Shown: positions 16,099 to 31,395 of the stretch, piece after piece | Layout: each line of letters starts with the position of its first letter | How positions within the stretch are numbered: position 1 is the first letter of the stretch | From: Tepidiphilus olei | GTDB taxonomy: Bacteria > Pseudomonadota > Gammaproteobacteria > Burkholderiales > Rhodocyclaceae | Direction: 5' to 3' | Assembly: GCF_006980705.1 (NCBI RefSeq) | Contig: NZ_SBHO01000004.1 | Location: 118,913 to 182,912, forward strand | Length of the DNA: 64,000 nt | Position numbers and translations under genes: made by a program | The notes under the pieces: generated by a model | Database searches by the model: none | Told to the model about the DNA's origin: nothing | Seen by the model: only the letters and a program-made list of their open reading frames with translations

Positions 16099-17031
16099 TT
16101 AGCAAAGGCGCAGAAGACGCACGCCCGGAGGGAGGTCTTCTTCATTTATTTTTATATCATAATCTTCGACAGCGCGCGGCACTTCCACACCCGGCTTACG
16201 CCGGATCTGGATGCGTTCGAAGAGTGCGTACGCTGGCGCGTTGCCGAGTTTGGATTCGTGCTCGAAGACGATGAGGGCGCGCGTGGCCATCTCGCCTCGG
16301 GCAGCCGAGCGGTCATGTTCGAAGGACTGACAAATCGCCTGATACAGCAACTGGAGGTCATCTTCATCGAAACCGGTCTGGTCGGCCAGAAACGCCGAGA
16401 CGAAACCATGCGCGACGTAGAGTCCATACGGCACGGTATGCTTGCGCCCCATGGTGCGGTTGTCTCCCTGCTGCTTTGCCGCCTCTTCTTCTGTGGCAAC
16501 CGCCATACGCGTGATGGAATGTTCCTGCGCGACGATGGGCTCGACCGAGCGGGCGAACGTCAACTGCACTGGTCCGCGCACCTGGCCGCAGTTTACGCCG
16601 GTGGACATCACTGCCCCGAACGTGCGCACATCGAAGAAATTCTGGCACATCCATCGCCTGGCTCGCTCGACGGCGTCGCCTCCGCCCTTGCGTTTCTTCT
16701 TGCCTTTCTTGCCCTCCTCGTTTTCGGCAGCATCCTCTTGGAGCTCTATACCGAGTGCGGCATAGGCGCGCTTGTTTTGCAGGTTGAGGATGGCTTTCTC
16801 GCGCACATAGATTTCATAGCGCTTCTCGTCAGGTTGAGGCGCATTTTCGGTTTGATCGCGGGTCATGGCCACGAAATTGCGAATCTTGCGTTTGAGTGCG
16901 ACATCGGTGACCAAACCATGACCGGTTTCGGCATCGATGCGAGGCAGGTTGCCGGCATCGGGGTCCCCGTTGGGGTTGCCGTCCTTGACATCGAAAATCC
17001 AGACGAAGTCGTAGCGGTGTTCCAAGCTCAT
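16099..17031 (-). CDS. cas7: Type I-C Cascade backbone Cas7 (Csd2)
   Basis: 310-residue RAMP protein that polymerises along the crRNA spacer in the I-C Cascade. It begins [28 protein letters not shown], the diagnostic start of the Csd2/Csh2 group. The [14 protein letters not shown] and [14 protein letters not shown] segments are also family-typical. A lysine/glycine-rich insertion ([14 protein letters not shown]) is probably a disordered loop. The start lies 5 bp after the cas8c stop. Confidence 0.95.
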   Translation of the reverse strand: MSLEHRYDFVWIFDVKDGNPNGDPDAGNLPRIDAETGHGLVTDVALKRKIRNFVAMTRDQTENAPQPDEKRYEIYVREKAILNLQNKRAYAALGIELQEDAAENEEGKKGKKKRKGGGDAVERARRWMCQNFFDVRTFGAVMSTGVNCGQVRGPVQLTFARSVEPIVAQEHSITRMAVATEEEAAKQQGDNRTMGRKHTVPYGLYVAHGFVSAFLADQTGFDEDDLQLLYQAICQSFEHDRSAARGEMATRALIVFEHESKLGNAPAYALFERIQIRRKPGVEVPRAVEDYDIKINEEDLPPGVRLLRLC

Positions 17032-17036
17032 ATGCG

Positions 17037-18806
17037 TTACTCCTCAGCAGGGGTCGTCGTAGATTCAAAAGGTTCTTTGGCTGTCTTGGTGAAGAAAGCT
17101 TGACGCTGTTGGTAGTATCCCAATGCAAAGCGAGCCTGCTCGGCAAGCGGGAGGATCCTGGGCGGAAAGTCCGACGGATCGAATCCGTCCATGATCTCCC
17201 CAATGACCCTTTCGTACCAACGGGCCTTGCCCTCGGAGAGCTTGGCTAGATGATGAGTGGATAATCGCAGCAAGGTGGAAAATACCGCAGCCGGAGTGCT
17301 GCTCGCAGCACCGTAGTAGCGCTCGCGGATGGTGGCATTGAGCCCGGGGCTTGCCTCTTCTTGGATGCGTTCGAGCACCGCGAAGAGCCGCCCCAAGCGG
17401 TAACCGACATTGGGATTGTCTGGATCGAGCATCGGTGGGATCTCCTTGATGGGAAAGGTAGACCTGCGGGCGCGCCGGTTGAGGAACGCACGCAGCAGCG
17501 CCGCACGGGGATAGTTCACTTCGCGCTCGGCGCGGCAGCGGTTGACGGCGAGCACGAGGAGCCCATAGGGATAGGGCAGCCCCTCGAAGATCGCACGGAC
17601 CAGCTCTCCTCCCAGCCGCGGTGGAATGTTGTCCGCTTTGCGTTGCACGGCCAACGAAGCAAGGAGTCGAAAAAGGGAGAGGTACTCGGGCTCGCCTGGC
17701 TTGTGGACGATCCCAATATCCTCGAAATGCTGGCGGACGCGCTGCGCAAGCTCCATGGCCGTACCCGATTCGAAAAACCGGATTGCAATGCGAGCAGCAT
17801 TGGGTGCGAGACCGAGTACATAGAAGCGCGTATCGTCCTCGCCCACGGCAAACCGCCCCCGCTGGATCGCCTCATAGATGGTACGCACCGCCTCGGTTTG
17901 CCGGTCGGGATCATCGCGAACCGGCTCACCGAAGAGATCGGTGAGGCATTCTTCGAGCTCGTGCGGCTCCTCTGCCCAGAAGACGATCGCGGTGTCTCCC
18001 ACCTGGACACGCTGCCGCGATTCTCCAGCCAGAAGATGGTTCAATGCCGTCGTGTAAGCAAAGGCCGCAGGTTTGCCGACAGGCGCATTGACCCCTTGGC
18101 TTTTACCCCAGGAATTGAAAGCATCTAGATTGAACGAGACGATGTTCGCACCGCTCGTTTGAGCACCCCATACCCCTTTGATGGGGGGATGCAGTCGGGC
18201 CAAAGCGGCGGATTCGCCTCGCACCAGACAGATTCTCTCTTGCGTCTCTTCTTCACCGACATCGCCGGCTATGGCAGTGACGGCCGCGCGCTGGCATACG
18301 AGCTCGACGTCCCCTTGAAGACGGAAGCCAAGATATGGATTGATGCGTTTGATTTCCTCCCAAGCAGGAAATGCGGCGAGGCGTTCGTCGAGCCGATCGG
18401 GATCGAGTCGAGCAAGAAAAGCACGCACCGCAGCAACTCCGGGATCGCTTTTTACTTCCTCTGGCAGCGCCTCAATACGGGCGCGGAACGCCTCGTGCTG
18501 TCGCGCGACACGCTCGGGATCGTCACGGGTATCGATGCCAAGTACGTATTCTGCGGTATCCCACAGCAGATTGGCGACCACGCCGGAAGTCTTCTTCGCT
18601 GCCATGGGAACGAGGAAGCGAGTGGCCGTCTTCTTTTTGCCGCTGCCGCTGCGAGTATCGCTGATCTGCACCAGGGTGCCGTCACGAGCGAGCTCCAGGA
18701 TGAAGGGGATTTTCTTTTCTTCGAACCCATAGGGCGGCAGTCGTTTGGCCGGATCGTGATCGGCCTGTTTGCGGCGGTAATAGGCGTCGAGCGCTTGGAG
18801 AATCAT
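17037..18806 (-). CDS. cas8c: Type I-C Cascade large subunit Cas8c (Csd1)
   Basis: 589-residue Csd1-family protein, the signature subunit of type I-C, which recognises the PAM and helps recruit Cas3. The N-terminus ([14 protein letters not shown]), the [25 protein letters not shown] segment with its conserved NIVSFN region, and the C-terminal [16 protein letters not shown]...[11 protein letters not shown] match the family. In I-C systems a Cas11-like small subunit is usually translated from inside cas8c; I could not define that start here. It overlaps the cas5 stop by 4 bp. Confidence 0.95.
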   Translation of the reverse strand: MILQALDAYYRRKQADHDPAKRLPPYGFEEKKIPFILELARDGTLVQISDTRSGSGKKKTATRFLVPMAAKKTSGVVANLLWDTAEYVLGIDTRDDPERVARQHEAFRARIEALPEEVKSDPGVAAVRAFLARLDPDRLDERLAAFPAWEEIKRINPYLGFRLQGDVELVCQRAAVTAIAGDVGEEETQERICLVRGESAALARLHPPIKGVWGAQTSGANIVSFNLDAFNSWGKSQGVNAPVGKPAAFAYTTALNHLLAGESRQRVQVGDTAIVFWAEEPHELEECLTDLFGEPVRDDPDRQTEAVRTIYEAIQRGRFAVGEDDTRFYVLGLAPNAARIAIRFFESGTAMELAQRVRQHFEDIGIVHKPGEPEYLSLFRLLASLAVQRKADNIPPRLGGELVRAIFEGLPYPYGLLVLAVNRCRAEREVNYPRAALLRAFLNRRARRSTFPIKEIPPMLDPDNPNVGYRLGRLFAVLERIQEEASPGLNATIRERYYGAASSTPAAVFSTLLRLSTHHLAKLSEGKARWYERVIGEIMDGFDPSDFPPRILPLAEQARFALGYYQQRQAFFTKTAKEPFESTTTPAEE

Positions 18807-19528
18807 CTTTTCACCTCCGGATCATCCCTCGCGGGAACCTCGAGGACGCCTCGAACGAGCCGCGCCTTGAAAAACATCGCCTGCGGATCGAATGGATCGC
18901 TGTAATCCAGATCGTATAGTATGTAACCGAGTTCGCGGGTCTCGTCGATGGGAGGGCGGCGTGTCCGCTCATCGTCTGGATCCTCTACGAGCCGGAAAGC
19001 AGCAGCGAATTCGCGCGTCCCGAGATAAGGCTGATTGACGCACTGCCCCTTTCGGGCGCGGCGTATGAACATCTCGGCATATTTCTGCGGCGTCTCGTCA
19101 TCCTGCGATGTCAAAGCGATGTCTCGGGAGTCGCCAAGCCGACGATATGCATGGCGATGCGGCAGGAATTCCATCTCGGCATGGATGCGGTAGGCGACGT
19201 CGCGCAACAGAAGGGCCGCCCGCTGCTGGCGTTCCTCGTCGACGTACTGGGCGAGCATCCCCATGCCGGAGTTCATCGCCTCTTCGACGGTACCCAATGC
19301 AACGACATTTGCAATCTCGTTGCGTCTGATGCTCGTCCAGCGGATCGGTTCGAGTACTTCGATGCGGCGAATGTGCCACCGGATACGCGGCTTCCATAGA
19401 ATCGCCTCGAAACAGGCGCGCGCGGCCGATGGCGTGATGACCTCGTAGCTCACGCGTTCGACTTTCATCTCGGGTCGCGTGAAACAGGCCAGAGGGCCGG
19501 AGAGTTCGACGCAAAATTTTATCGGCAT
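18803..19528 (-). CDS. cas5c: Type I-C crRNA endonuclease Cas5 (Cas5d)
   Basis: 241-residue RAMP protein. In type I-C there is no Cas6, and Cas5 itself cuts the repeat hairpin to produce crRNA and then stays on the 5' handle. The start MPIKFCVELSGPLACFTRPEMKVERVSYEVITPSAAR is typical of Cas5d. I chose the ATG at 19528 because GAGAGG lies 6 bases upstream; an in-frame TTG at 19549 is less likely. It follows cas3 by 17 bp. Confidence 0.95.
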   Translation of the reverse strand: MPIKFCVELSGPLACFTRPEMKVERVSYEVITPSAARACFEAILWKPRIRWHIRRIEVLEPIRWTSIRRNEIANVVALGTVEEAMNSGMGMLAQYVDEERQQRAALLLRDVAYRIHAEMEFLPHRHAYRRLGDSRDIALTSQDDETPQKYAEMFIRRARKGQCVNQPYLGTREFAAAFRLVEDPDDERTRRPPIDETRELGYILYDLDYSDPFDPQAMFFKARLVRGVLEVPARDDPEVKR

Positions 19529-19545
19529 GATGATCCTCTCTGGAA

Positions 19546-21792
19546 TCAAACGATGGTCATAGCGGGGTTGGTATCCATGCCATTTTGAAGATCGAACCCC
19601 AATATCGGATGGTAGCGCCAGTCGCTTTCCAGAACGAATACGCCCGGCGCAACCTCACGCAGATCGCCCTCGCCGAGCAGGCGATCGACATCCTTGCGAT
19701 AGAGCATGACCATGTAGGGCTGAAGCTTGCGAAGCAGCCAGCGCTGAGGGCCGTCGCGCTCGAGAAGGGCAAGCAGTTCATCGATGCGACAGTCAGTGCC
19801 GCCCTCACCACGGTAGCGCACCACGACGGAGGAAGTCTCCTCGTCGTCGATGAGACGGAAAGCCGCGGCCGCAGAGCGAAACCGTACATCCAGCTCTCTA
19901 CCGGTGGCAAGCATACGTCCAATGCCTTTCTCGTCGAGATCGCAGTCGGAGTAGAACTGCGTGAAATAGGCGGCGAACAAGGATCGCTCAAGCGGGTTTC
20001 GGTTTCCCTCGATGCCGTACAAAACCTTGAGGCAGGCGTCTTCTCCTTTTCTCAAGAGGCCGGGCGGGGCGGATTGGGGCGGGACAAACACGATGACCTC
20101 TCCTTTCACGAGTTTCCCCTCGCGGTTGCAGCGTCCGGCAGCTTGGGCGATGGAATCGAGCCCTGCGATCGCCCGATAGACGACGGGGAAATCAAGGTCA
20201 ACGCCAGCCTCCACCAGCTGGGTACTGACCACGCGGGTGGAGATGCCCTCGCCAAGGCGCTTCTTGATCTGTCCGATCACCACGGAGCGATGCGCCGGGC
20301 ACATGAGCGCCGAGAGGTGCAGCGTTCCTTCGGGCATTGCCTGCCATAAAGCGCGGGCATGCGCACGGGTATTGACGATGGCGAGCACCGAGGAATGGCG
20401 CGCGAGTTCCTGCGCAAGTTCGCTCCAATCGCGCCGTGCGTTCCAATCGGCGGGCAGATGCACCTGCACCCGGTCGAGCCGTTCATAGAGCCCGTCGGGG
20501 TCGGAGACGATTTCGCGCACGCCATCGAGCCCACGCACGTTCTTGCGCGGATCGAACGCTTGGCGGCTGGCGAGCACGGGCTGCGTAGCAGTCGAGAGCA
20601 CGAAGGTCACGCCATAGTGCTCGACGAGCAGATTCATGACATCGAGGATAGGCTGCAGGAACTGCGGCGACAGCAGATGCGCCTCGTCGAGCACGATGAT
20701 GCTATCGACGAGATTGTGCAGCTTGCGGCAGCGCGATGGACGGTCGGCGAAGAGCGATTCGAAGAGTTGGACATTGGTGGTGACGATGATGGGCGCATCC
20801 CAGTTCTCGCTGGCAAGGCGCGAAGCGCTCGTCTCGCGTTCGGGAGCGGTCGCCACGTTACTGTGATGCTCCACGATCGCGTCTTCGCCAAAGACGTCAC
20901 GATAGACCCTGGCCGTCTGCTCGATGATGCTCGTGTAGGGGATGGCATAGACGATGCGCCGCTTGCCATGGCGCAGGGCGTGCCCGAGCGCAAACGCCAT
21001 GCTGGAGAGCGTCTTGCCGCCGCCGGTGGGCACTGTGAGCGAAAAGATGCCCGGAGACCGCTGCGCGGCATCGCGGCATTGTTGCAGCACTTCGGCGCGC
21101 ACGGCATTGACGGACGTCGGTGCCGCCTCGCGTGACTTGCGCGCCATGAATGCGTCGAACCGCGGCGCCAGTTCAGACAGACTCGGCCAACAGTTGCGCG
21201 CCGCGAACGTGTCGGGCGACATATAGCGCTCGGTGTCGAGAAAATCTGCGTCGACCAAAGCAGAGAAGAGCAACCGCACCCACAGCGGAAAACCGGCGAT
21301 TTTTCCCGGAACTTCTTTCAGGTCGGGTTTGAAGTCTCCCGATTCGGTGATCTCTGGTGGAATCGGTTCGGCGAGCGTTTCCATGAGTTCAGCGCGGCTT
21401 GCCGGATCGGCGAGACGCTCGCGCAAGCCGCCGTACCAATCGTCGAGCCCAGCGTGATGTCCGGCGATGAGATAGGCGAGCACCCGACCCGGCAAGCCGA
21501 ACCGATCACAGGCAAGTAATGCCCCTGCGGTGGAGTGCGGCGCCCGGCCCAGTTCGCCTTTGATGCTAGCATCCGGCTCGTAGCCGCTCTTGTGGCGGAT
21601 GTAGCGCTGGAAGCGGGGACGGTATTTGCCCAGATCGTGCCACAGACCGGCAAGCCTCGCCCATCCAGCGCCATAGCGTTCGGCGAACTGCTCCGCGAGT
21701 TTTGCGGTTTCGCGCAGGTGCGATGCGAGATCATGCGGCTCACGCCATGATTTTCGTTGCGCATCGTGGGCGACATGAGCAATGTAGGGCAT
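19546..21792 (-). CDS. cas3: CRISPR-associated nuclease-helicase Cas3
   Basis: 748-residue effector that unwinds and degrades target DNA after Cascade binding. An N-terminal HD nuclease domain (SHLRETAKLAEQF, then H51-D52 in LWHDLGKYRPRF) precedes a superfamily 2 helicase with the P-loop TVPTGGGKT, a DEAH box (IIVLDEAHLLS), LSTATQP, and a C-terminal AAGRCNREG motif VI. I chose the ATG at 21792 because of a GAAGGGAAGC ribosome-binding site and the family-typical MPYIAHVAHDAQ. It is the first cas gene, so the operon promoter should be in the 170 bp upstream. Confidence 0.96.
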   Translation of the reverse strand: MPYIAHVAHDAQRKSWREPHDLASHLRETAKLAEQFAERYGAGWARLAGLWHDLGKYRPRFQRYIRHKSGYEPDASIKGELGRAPHSTAGALLACDRFGLPGRVLAYLIAGHHAGLDDWYGGLRERLADPASRAELMETLAEPIPPEITESGDFKPDLKEVPGKIAGFPLWVRLLFSALVDADFLDTERYMSPDTFAARNCWPSLSELAPRFDAFMARKSREAAPTSVNAVRAEVLQQCRDAAQRSPGIFSLTVPTGGGKTLSSMAFALGHALRHGKRRIVYAIPYTSIIEQTARVYRDVFGEDAIVEHHSNVATAPERETSASRLASENWDAPIIVTTNVQLFESLFADRPSRCRKLHNLVDSIIVLDEAHLLSPQFLQPILDVMNLLVEHYGVTFVLSTATQPVLASRQAFDPRKNVRGLDGVREIVSDPDGLYERLDRVQVHLPADWNARRDWSELAQELARHSSVLAIVNTRAHARALWQAMPEGTLHLSALMCPAHRSVVIGQIKKRLGEGISTRVVSTQLVEAGVDLDFPVVYRAIAGLDSIAQAAGRCNREGKLVKGEVIVFVPPQSAPPGLLRKGEDACLKVLYGIEGNRNPLERSLFAAYFTQFYSDCDLDEKGIGRMLATGRELDVRFRSAAAAFRLIDDEETSSVVVRYRGEGGTDCRIDELLALLERDGPQRWLLRKLQPYMVMLYRKDVDRLLGEGDLREVAPGVFVLESDWRYHPILGFDLQNGMDTNPAMTIV

Positions 21793-21864
21793 GCTTCCCT
21801 TCCCCAAAGTCATACCGGAGGTCATCCGATAGTAGCGCAAACGGCATAAAGAGGGAAGCGAAAA

Positions 21865-21882
21865 CATGCCAAAATCGGCATG
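21865..21882. promoter_or_regulatory. Palindrome upstream of cas3 (candidate operator)
   Basis: CATGCC and GGCATG form a perfect 6-bp inverted repeat around a 6-bp centre, 73 bp upstream of the cas3 start. No T-run follows, so it is not an intrinsic terminator. The position fits a repressor site controlling the cas operon. No binding protein can be named. Confidence 0.4.
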
Positions 21883-21914
21883 AAATCAAACTGACGTGTC
21901 AAGATGTTAGCAAC

Positions 21915-21941
21915 GAAAAAGCCGGCCCCAAGGCCGGCTTT
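21915..21941 (-). terminator. Rho-independent terminator of the small secreted protein gene
   Basis: On the minus strand AAGCCGGCC and GGCCGGCTT form a 9-bp GC-rich stem with a short TTGG-type loop followed by a T-run (TTTTT). It lies 29 bp after the stop of the gene at 21970 and separates it from the cas operon. Confidence 0.85.
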
Positions 21942-21969
21942 GCATCGAACGGTCGAACGAAAGGCGCTT

Positions 21970-22242
21970 TCACTCGGCAGCCGGAGTTGCTCCCGTGTTC
22001 GAGGTCGTGGACGTCCCCTTGTGGGCAGCGGGGGCACGTTTGCCGTGCGCGACCGAGCCTTGCTGGTGCATAGCGCTCTTGGCGCCCGTCTGGCCGTCCG
22101 GCTTGTGCGCACGCTGATGCTTGGTCGGGGTCGCCGCGACGACGGAAGTCTCGGTGGAAGCCCCCGTTGCCTGGGCGAACACGAAACCGGGCACTGCCAG
22201 CACGGCGGCCAGAGCACTGGTGATTAGGAATTTCTTGCTCAT
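21970..22242 (-). CDS. Small secreted Ala/Lys/His/Thr-rich protein
   Basis: 90-residue protein with a clear Sec signal peptide (MSKKFLITSALAAVLAVPGFVFAQ, cleavage expected after AQA or FAQ). The mature part is low complexity, rich in alanine, threonine, lysine and histidine, and probably unstructured in the periplasm. I chose the ATG at 22242 because AAGGGGC precedes it and the signal peptide begins there. It has its own terminator. I do not recognise a family; small basic acid-shock-like proteins are a loose comparison only. Confidence 0.7.
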   Translation of the reverse strand: MSKKFLITSALAAVLAVPGFVFAQATGASTETSVVAATPTKHQRAHKPDGQTGAKSAMHQQGSVAHGKRAPAAHKGTSTTSNTGATPAAE

Positions 22243-22337
22243 CGCTCTTGCCCCTTCGGGAACTACCGCATGGTGTCGGGACGTACGATACCAGTGAGTA
22301 CTGTGCCGAGGAGAAATTTTCAAGACGTTTCTGACAT

Positions 22338-22592
22338 TCAATCCTCGTCTACGCCACCCGCGACCTGGGCTTCGAGCACGCCGACGCGGCGTTCGAGCTC
22401 GGCGAGCTCTTGGCGCAGTTTGATGACCAGCTCGCGCTGCGCTTCGAATTCGTCACGGGTGACGAGATCCATGCGCTCGAACATGGAGCCGAGCAGCGCC
22501 TTGGCGTTTTTCTCGAAATCCTTGAGCGGGCTCGTTTCGGCGAGGTGCTTGAGTTTCTGCGCGAGTTCGTCGAACATGGGGGGTGTGGCCAT
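22338..22592 (-). CDS. ubiK: UbiK-family ubiquinone biosynthesis accessory factor
   Basis: 84-residue BMFP-type coiled-coil protein. UbiK binds UbiJ and supports the cytosolic ubiquinone biosynthesis complex. The pattern is clear: MFDELAQKLKHLAETSPLKDF, then AKALLGSMFERMDLVTRDEF, then a C-terminal coiled coil (ELAELERRVGVLEAQ). The ATG at 22592 is chosen; one at 22577 (MFDELA) is equally plausible. It is functionally linked to ubiB in this window, although the genes are 12 kb apart. Confidence 0.92.
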   Translation of the reverse strand: MATPPMFDELAQKLKHLAETSPLKDFEKNAKALLGSMFERMDLVTRDEFEAQRELVIKLRQELAELERRVGVLEAQVAGGVDED

Positions 22593-22648
22593 GACATACT
22601 CCGATACGTAAGAAAAAGGCGGTCCGGGCATGAGTGTAGCACGCTGCA

Positions 22649-24842
22649 TCAGCGGGCGCGCCCGGCGCGCCGCATCCGCTCGGCCAGGGCGAGGAAGTTC
22701 GGCTCCGTGGTCCAACCCTCCAGCACCACCGGCAGTTTGATGCGCCAATTCGGATATTCGGTGGAAGTGCCGGGGAAATTGACTTGCTCCGTTTGTCCGA
22801 ATACGTCCTCCATCTGAACCATCATCACCGCGGCAGGGGTGCGCGCCACATATTCGTGGATCGCCAGCATCAACGATGGGGTCATGGCGTCTGCGCTCGG
22901 TTCGAGCCCCGGGGGCAAGAGCCCTTCCCGCGCGAGCGCCGTGAGCAGCCGCTCACGCAGGTATTGCCGTTCGGCCTGCAGCTGGCCTTGGGCTTGTTCC
23001 GTGAGCCACCCCAGCCGCTGGCGCACGCTCAAGTCCGTCCCTTTCCAATAGCCCGCCAGGGTGGGAAGATCGTGGCTGCCGATGGCCACCACGGCTTGAC
23101 GCGGATAGGAGGAAGGGGATTTGAATTCTCCGTCGCCGGTTCGCTCGAAGGGCAACAAGCGGATCGACAGGACACCCTTGGGCGCCAGGGCGGCGCGGAG
23201 CTCGTCGGGCACCGTGCCGAGGTCTTCTCCGACCACCAGGCAGGCCTGCTGCACGCTGTGCAGGGCCAAGATACCGAGCAGATCGTGCAGGGGATAATGG
23301 ACGTAGGTGCCTTCGGCGGGTTTTCGCCCGGAGGGAATCCAAAACAAGCGCATCAGCGCCATGACATGATCGAAACGCAGGACGGCGCCATGGCGCATGT
23401 TGGCGCACAGCGTTTCGGCAAAGGGGGCATACGCGGCATGGCGCAGCCGATCGGGAATCCACGGAGGCAGGCCCCAATCTTGCCCGGCCGGGTTGAAGTC
23501 GTCGGCGGGCGCGCCGATGCTCGCCGACAGGGCATAGACGCCTTGGTGCATCCAAGTGTCGGCGCCACCGCGGTCGGCCGAAAGCGCGAGGTCGAGATAG
23601 AGCAGGACGCCTCTTTCCTCTCCATGGCGCATGCAGGCGGCGAGCTGCTCGTGGGCCAGCCATTGCAGCCAGGCGTGGTACTGCACTTCGTCCGCGTGTG
23701 TGGCGGCGAACGCGTCGACGGCGGGGGATGCGGGGTCGCGAAACGATTCGGGCCAGGCCGGCCAGCCCCAGGCGCGGGCATCGAGACGGTGCCAGTGCCA
23801 CTGCAGGGCTTGATGTACGGCGAAGTGCTTCAACGCCTCGCCCTGTTCGGCGAGATGGTTCCGGTAGGCCGCGGCGCGGGGGGTGTCGCGTGCGAGGTGA
23901 TGGTCGCGAAAGTGGGCGAAGAGTCGCTCGAGGATGAAGGTCTTGCGTTCGGCGACCGCGGCATAATCGACCCAGGCCGTCGCGCGCAAGGCTTCGAGAC
24001 TGTGCTGGAAGCGGGGCTCGGCCACTTCCCGCTGGGCTTGGGCACATTCGGCGAATTCGGGGATGGCTTCGACATCCAGGTAGAGCGGATTGAGGAAACG
24101 CCGGCTCGAGGGGCTGTAGGGGCTCGCCTGCGTCGGGTCGTGCGCATGCAAGGCGTGCAGGGGATTGAGGCCGACCACCGCGGCCCCAACATCGGCGGCG
24201 ATCGCGATCGCTCGGGCGAGGTCGGTGAAATCGCCCATTCCCCAGTTGCGTTCGCTGCGCAGGGCGTAGAGTTGCAGCGCGATCCCCCAGACGCGCCGCT
24301 CGCCCGCCAACAACTCGGGGGTATGGCATCGAGGCGGGGTCACGATGAGGCGGGTTTGGCAGGGTGGGCCTGCGGGGGGTTCGATGCGGAAGAGGTGCTC
24401 ACCCAGGGGGAGCGGCTCGTGCCAGTAGAAAGCGACTTCGAGATAGCCCTGGCCGTCGATTTCCCGTCGCCCGCCGATTTCCATCACGGCGGGGGGAAAT
24501 TCCCCTTGGCGCATCGCTCCTCGTTCCAACCACAGCGTCCAGCGGTGGGTTTGGTCGGCGAGGGTCTCGGCACAGCGGTAAGGAATGCGGTACGGCGCGC
24601 AGGATTGCTGCACGACGGTGACGGGATCGAGCCCTTCGAGCCAGGGCCGGCGTTCGTGCTCGGTCAGCGCCTCGGTGAGGTCGGTTTCGGTCGTGATGAC
24701 GCCCATCGCCTGCAACAAGGCGATTCGGGTTTCGTCCGGCGTCGTGTGCAGCTGTCCCCAGAGGTCGTGGTAGGCGTCGGCGATGCCCACGGCCCGCGCC
24801 AGGCGAAGCAGGGTTTCCCGTTCTTCCCGAGTCATCCAGGAT

Positions 24843-24853
<11 letters not shown>
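22649..24853 (-). CDS. malQ: 4-alpha-glucanotransferase (amylomaltase)
   Basis: GH77 enzyme that disproportionates short malto-oligosaccharides left by glycogen phosphorylase and debranching enzyme. The catalytic region shows [16 protein letters not shown] (nucleophile Asp), [17 protein letters not shown] (acid/base Glu) and [13 protein letters not shown]. About 734 residues is normal for the longer proteobacterial MalQ type with an extra N-terminal domain. The ATG at 24853 overlaps the glgX end by 11 bp; an alternative ATG is at 24835. It is the last gene of the glycogen operon. Confidence 0.95.
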
Positions 24854-26968
<2,115 letters not shown>

Positions 26969-26972
<4 letters not shown>

Positions 26973-28875
26973 GGCACTCCTTCTGCGCTGACGGAAGGCT
27001 CCAGGTAGAGCACCGCGAGCGGCGGCAGGGTAAGGACGAGCGACTGCAACCGGCCATGTGCAGGAATCGCTTCGGCACGCGCGCCTCCGGCATTGCCGAG
27101 GTTGCTGCCGCCGTAGCAGGCGGCGTCGGAATTGAGCCGTTCGCGCCAGTACCCTCCTTGCGGCACGCCGATACGGTAGCCGTGGCGCGGGATCGGCGTG
27201 AAGTTGGCCACCACCAGCACGAGGGGGCTGCCCGGGGCGTGGCGCAGGAGAGCGAGCACGCTCGCCTCGGCATCGTGGCAGTCGATCCACTCGAAGCCGT
27301 CGGCGTCGAAATCGCGCTGGTACAAGGCGGGGGTGGCGACGTAGTAGGCGTTGAGGTCGGCCACCCACCGGCGCAGCCCGTCGTGCTCGGGCTGTGCCAG
27401 CAGGTGCCAGTCGAGGCTCGTCTCGTGATCCCATTCGCGTGGCTGGCCGAATTCGCCGCCCATGAAGAGCAGTTTCTTGCCCGGGTGGGCCCATTGATAA
27501 CCGTAGAGCAGCCTCAGGTTGGCGCGTTTCTGCCAGTCGTCGCCCGGCATCTTGGCGAGCAGCGCCCCCTTGCCGTGCACCACTTCGTCGTGCGACAGGG
27601 GGAGCACGAAGTTTTCATTGAAGGCGTACCACAGGCTAAAGGTGAGCCGGTCGTGGTGGTATTTGCGGTAGATGGGATCTTGGCGGAAGTAATCGAGCGT
27701 GTCGTGCATCCAGCCGAGGTTCCATTTCATGCCGAATCCGAGCCCACCGAGATGCACCGGGCGCGAGACCATCGGCCAGGCGGTGGATTCCTCGGCGATC
27801 GTTTGTACGTCCGGATGGAAGCGATAGATCGAGGTGTTGGCCTTGCGTAGGAATGCGATCGCGTCGAGATCTTCCTTGCCGCCTCGGGCATTGGGAATCC
27901 ACTGCCCCGGCTCACGACCGTAGTCGAGATAGAGCATGGATGCGACGGCGTCCACGCGCAATCCATCGAGGTGATAGACGTCGAGCCAGAACATCGCGCT
28001 CGAGAGCAGAAACGAGCGCACCTCGTGCCGGCCGTAGTTGAAAATGGCGCTGTGCCAATGCGGATGATAGCCGCGGCGCGGGTCGGCGTGCTCGTAGAGG
28101 TAGGTGCCATCGAAGCGCGCGAGGCCATGCGGATCGTCGGGAAAGTGCGACGGCACCCAGTCGAGGATCACCCCCAGGCCGTGGCGGTGCAGGGTGTCGA
28201 CGAGGTACATGAAATCTTGGGGTGTGCCGTAGCGCGCGGTGGGCGCAAAATAGCCGGTGGTCTGATACCCCCACGAACCATAAAAGGGATGTTCCGTGAT
28301 CGGCAAGAGCTCTACATGGGTGAATCCCTGCGCACGGGCGTATTCGGCCAGCGGCTGGGCGATCTCGCGATAGGTGAGAAAGCGGTTGCCGTCTTCCGGC
28401 ACGCGCCGCCAGGAGCCGAGATGCACTTCGTAGATCGACCAGGGGACGTCGAGCGCATTGGCCCTCGCCCTCGTTTTCATCCAATCGGCATCGTTCCAGT
28501 CGTAATCGAGCCGCCAGGCGCGCGAGGCGGTACCGGGCGGCACCTCCCAATGGAAGGCGTAGGGGTCGCCTTTATCGAACGGGGCGGGGGCATAGGGCGA
28601 ATCGATGCGGTATTTGTAGCACTGTCCGGCGCGCACGCCAGGCACGAAGCCTTGCCAGATGCCGGAACCGTCGGGGCGGGCGTGCAATCGGTGCGCGTTG
28701 CCGTCCCAGTCATTGAACGTACCGACCACCGCCACGGAGCGGGCGTTGGGCGCCCACACGGCGAAATGCGCCCCTTCTTCTTCCAGCCGACAGCCGAGCT
28801 TGCCGTAGAGGTGGGCGTGGCTGCCCTCGCGAAAGAGGTAGACGTCGTGCGGCGTGAGCGGAGCGTGGGGGTTCG

Positions 28876-28879
<4 letters not shown>
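26969..28879 (-). CDS. glgB: 1,4-alpha-glucan branching enzyme
   Basis: 636-residue GH13 enzyme that creates alpha-1,6 branches during glycogen synthesis. The N-terminal CBM48 ([23 protein letters not shown]) is followed by the barrel with [26 protein letters not shown] (nucleophile Asp), IAEESTAWP (acid Glu) and [12 protein letters not shown]. The protein is shorter than E. coli GlgB (728), lacking its N1 domain, which is common. Its start overlaps the glgP stop by 4 bp. Confidence 0.97.

Positions 28880-31387
<2,508 letters not shown>

Positions 31388-31395
<8 letters not shown>

Noticed and set aside
17037..18806. An internal start for a Cas11c small subunit inside cas8c
   Set aside because: Known to be likely in type I-C systems, but several internal ATG/GTG codons are possible and none has a clear ribosome-binding site that I can defend.
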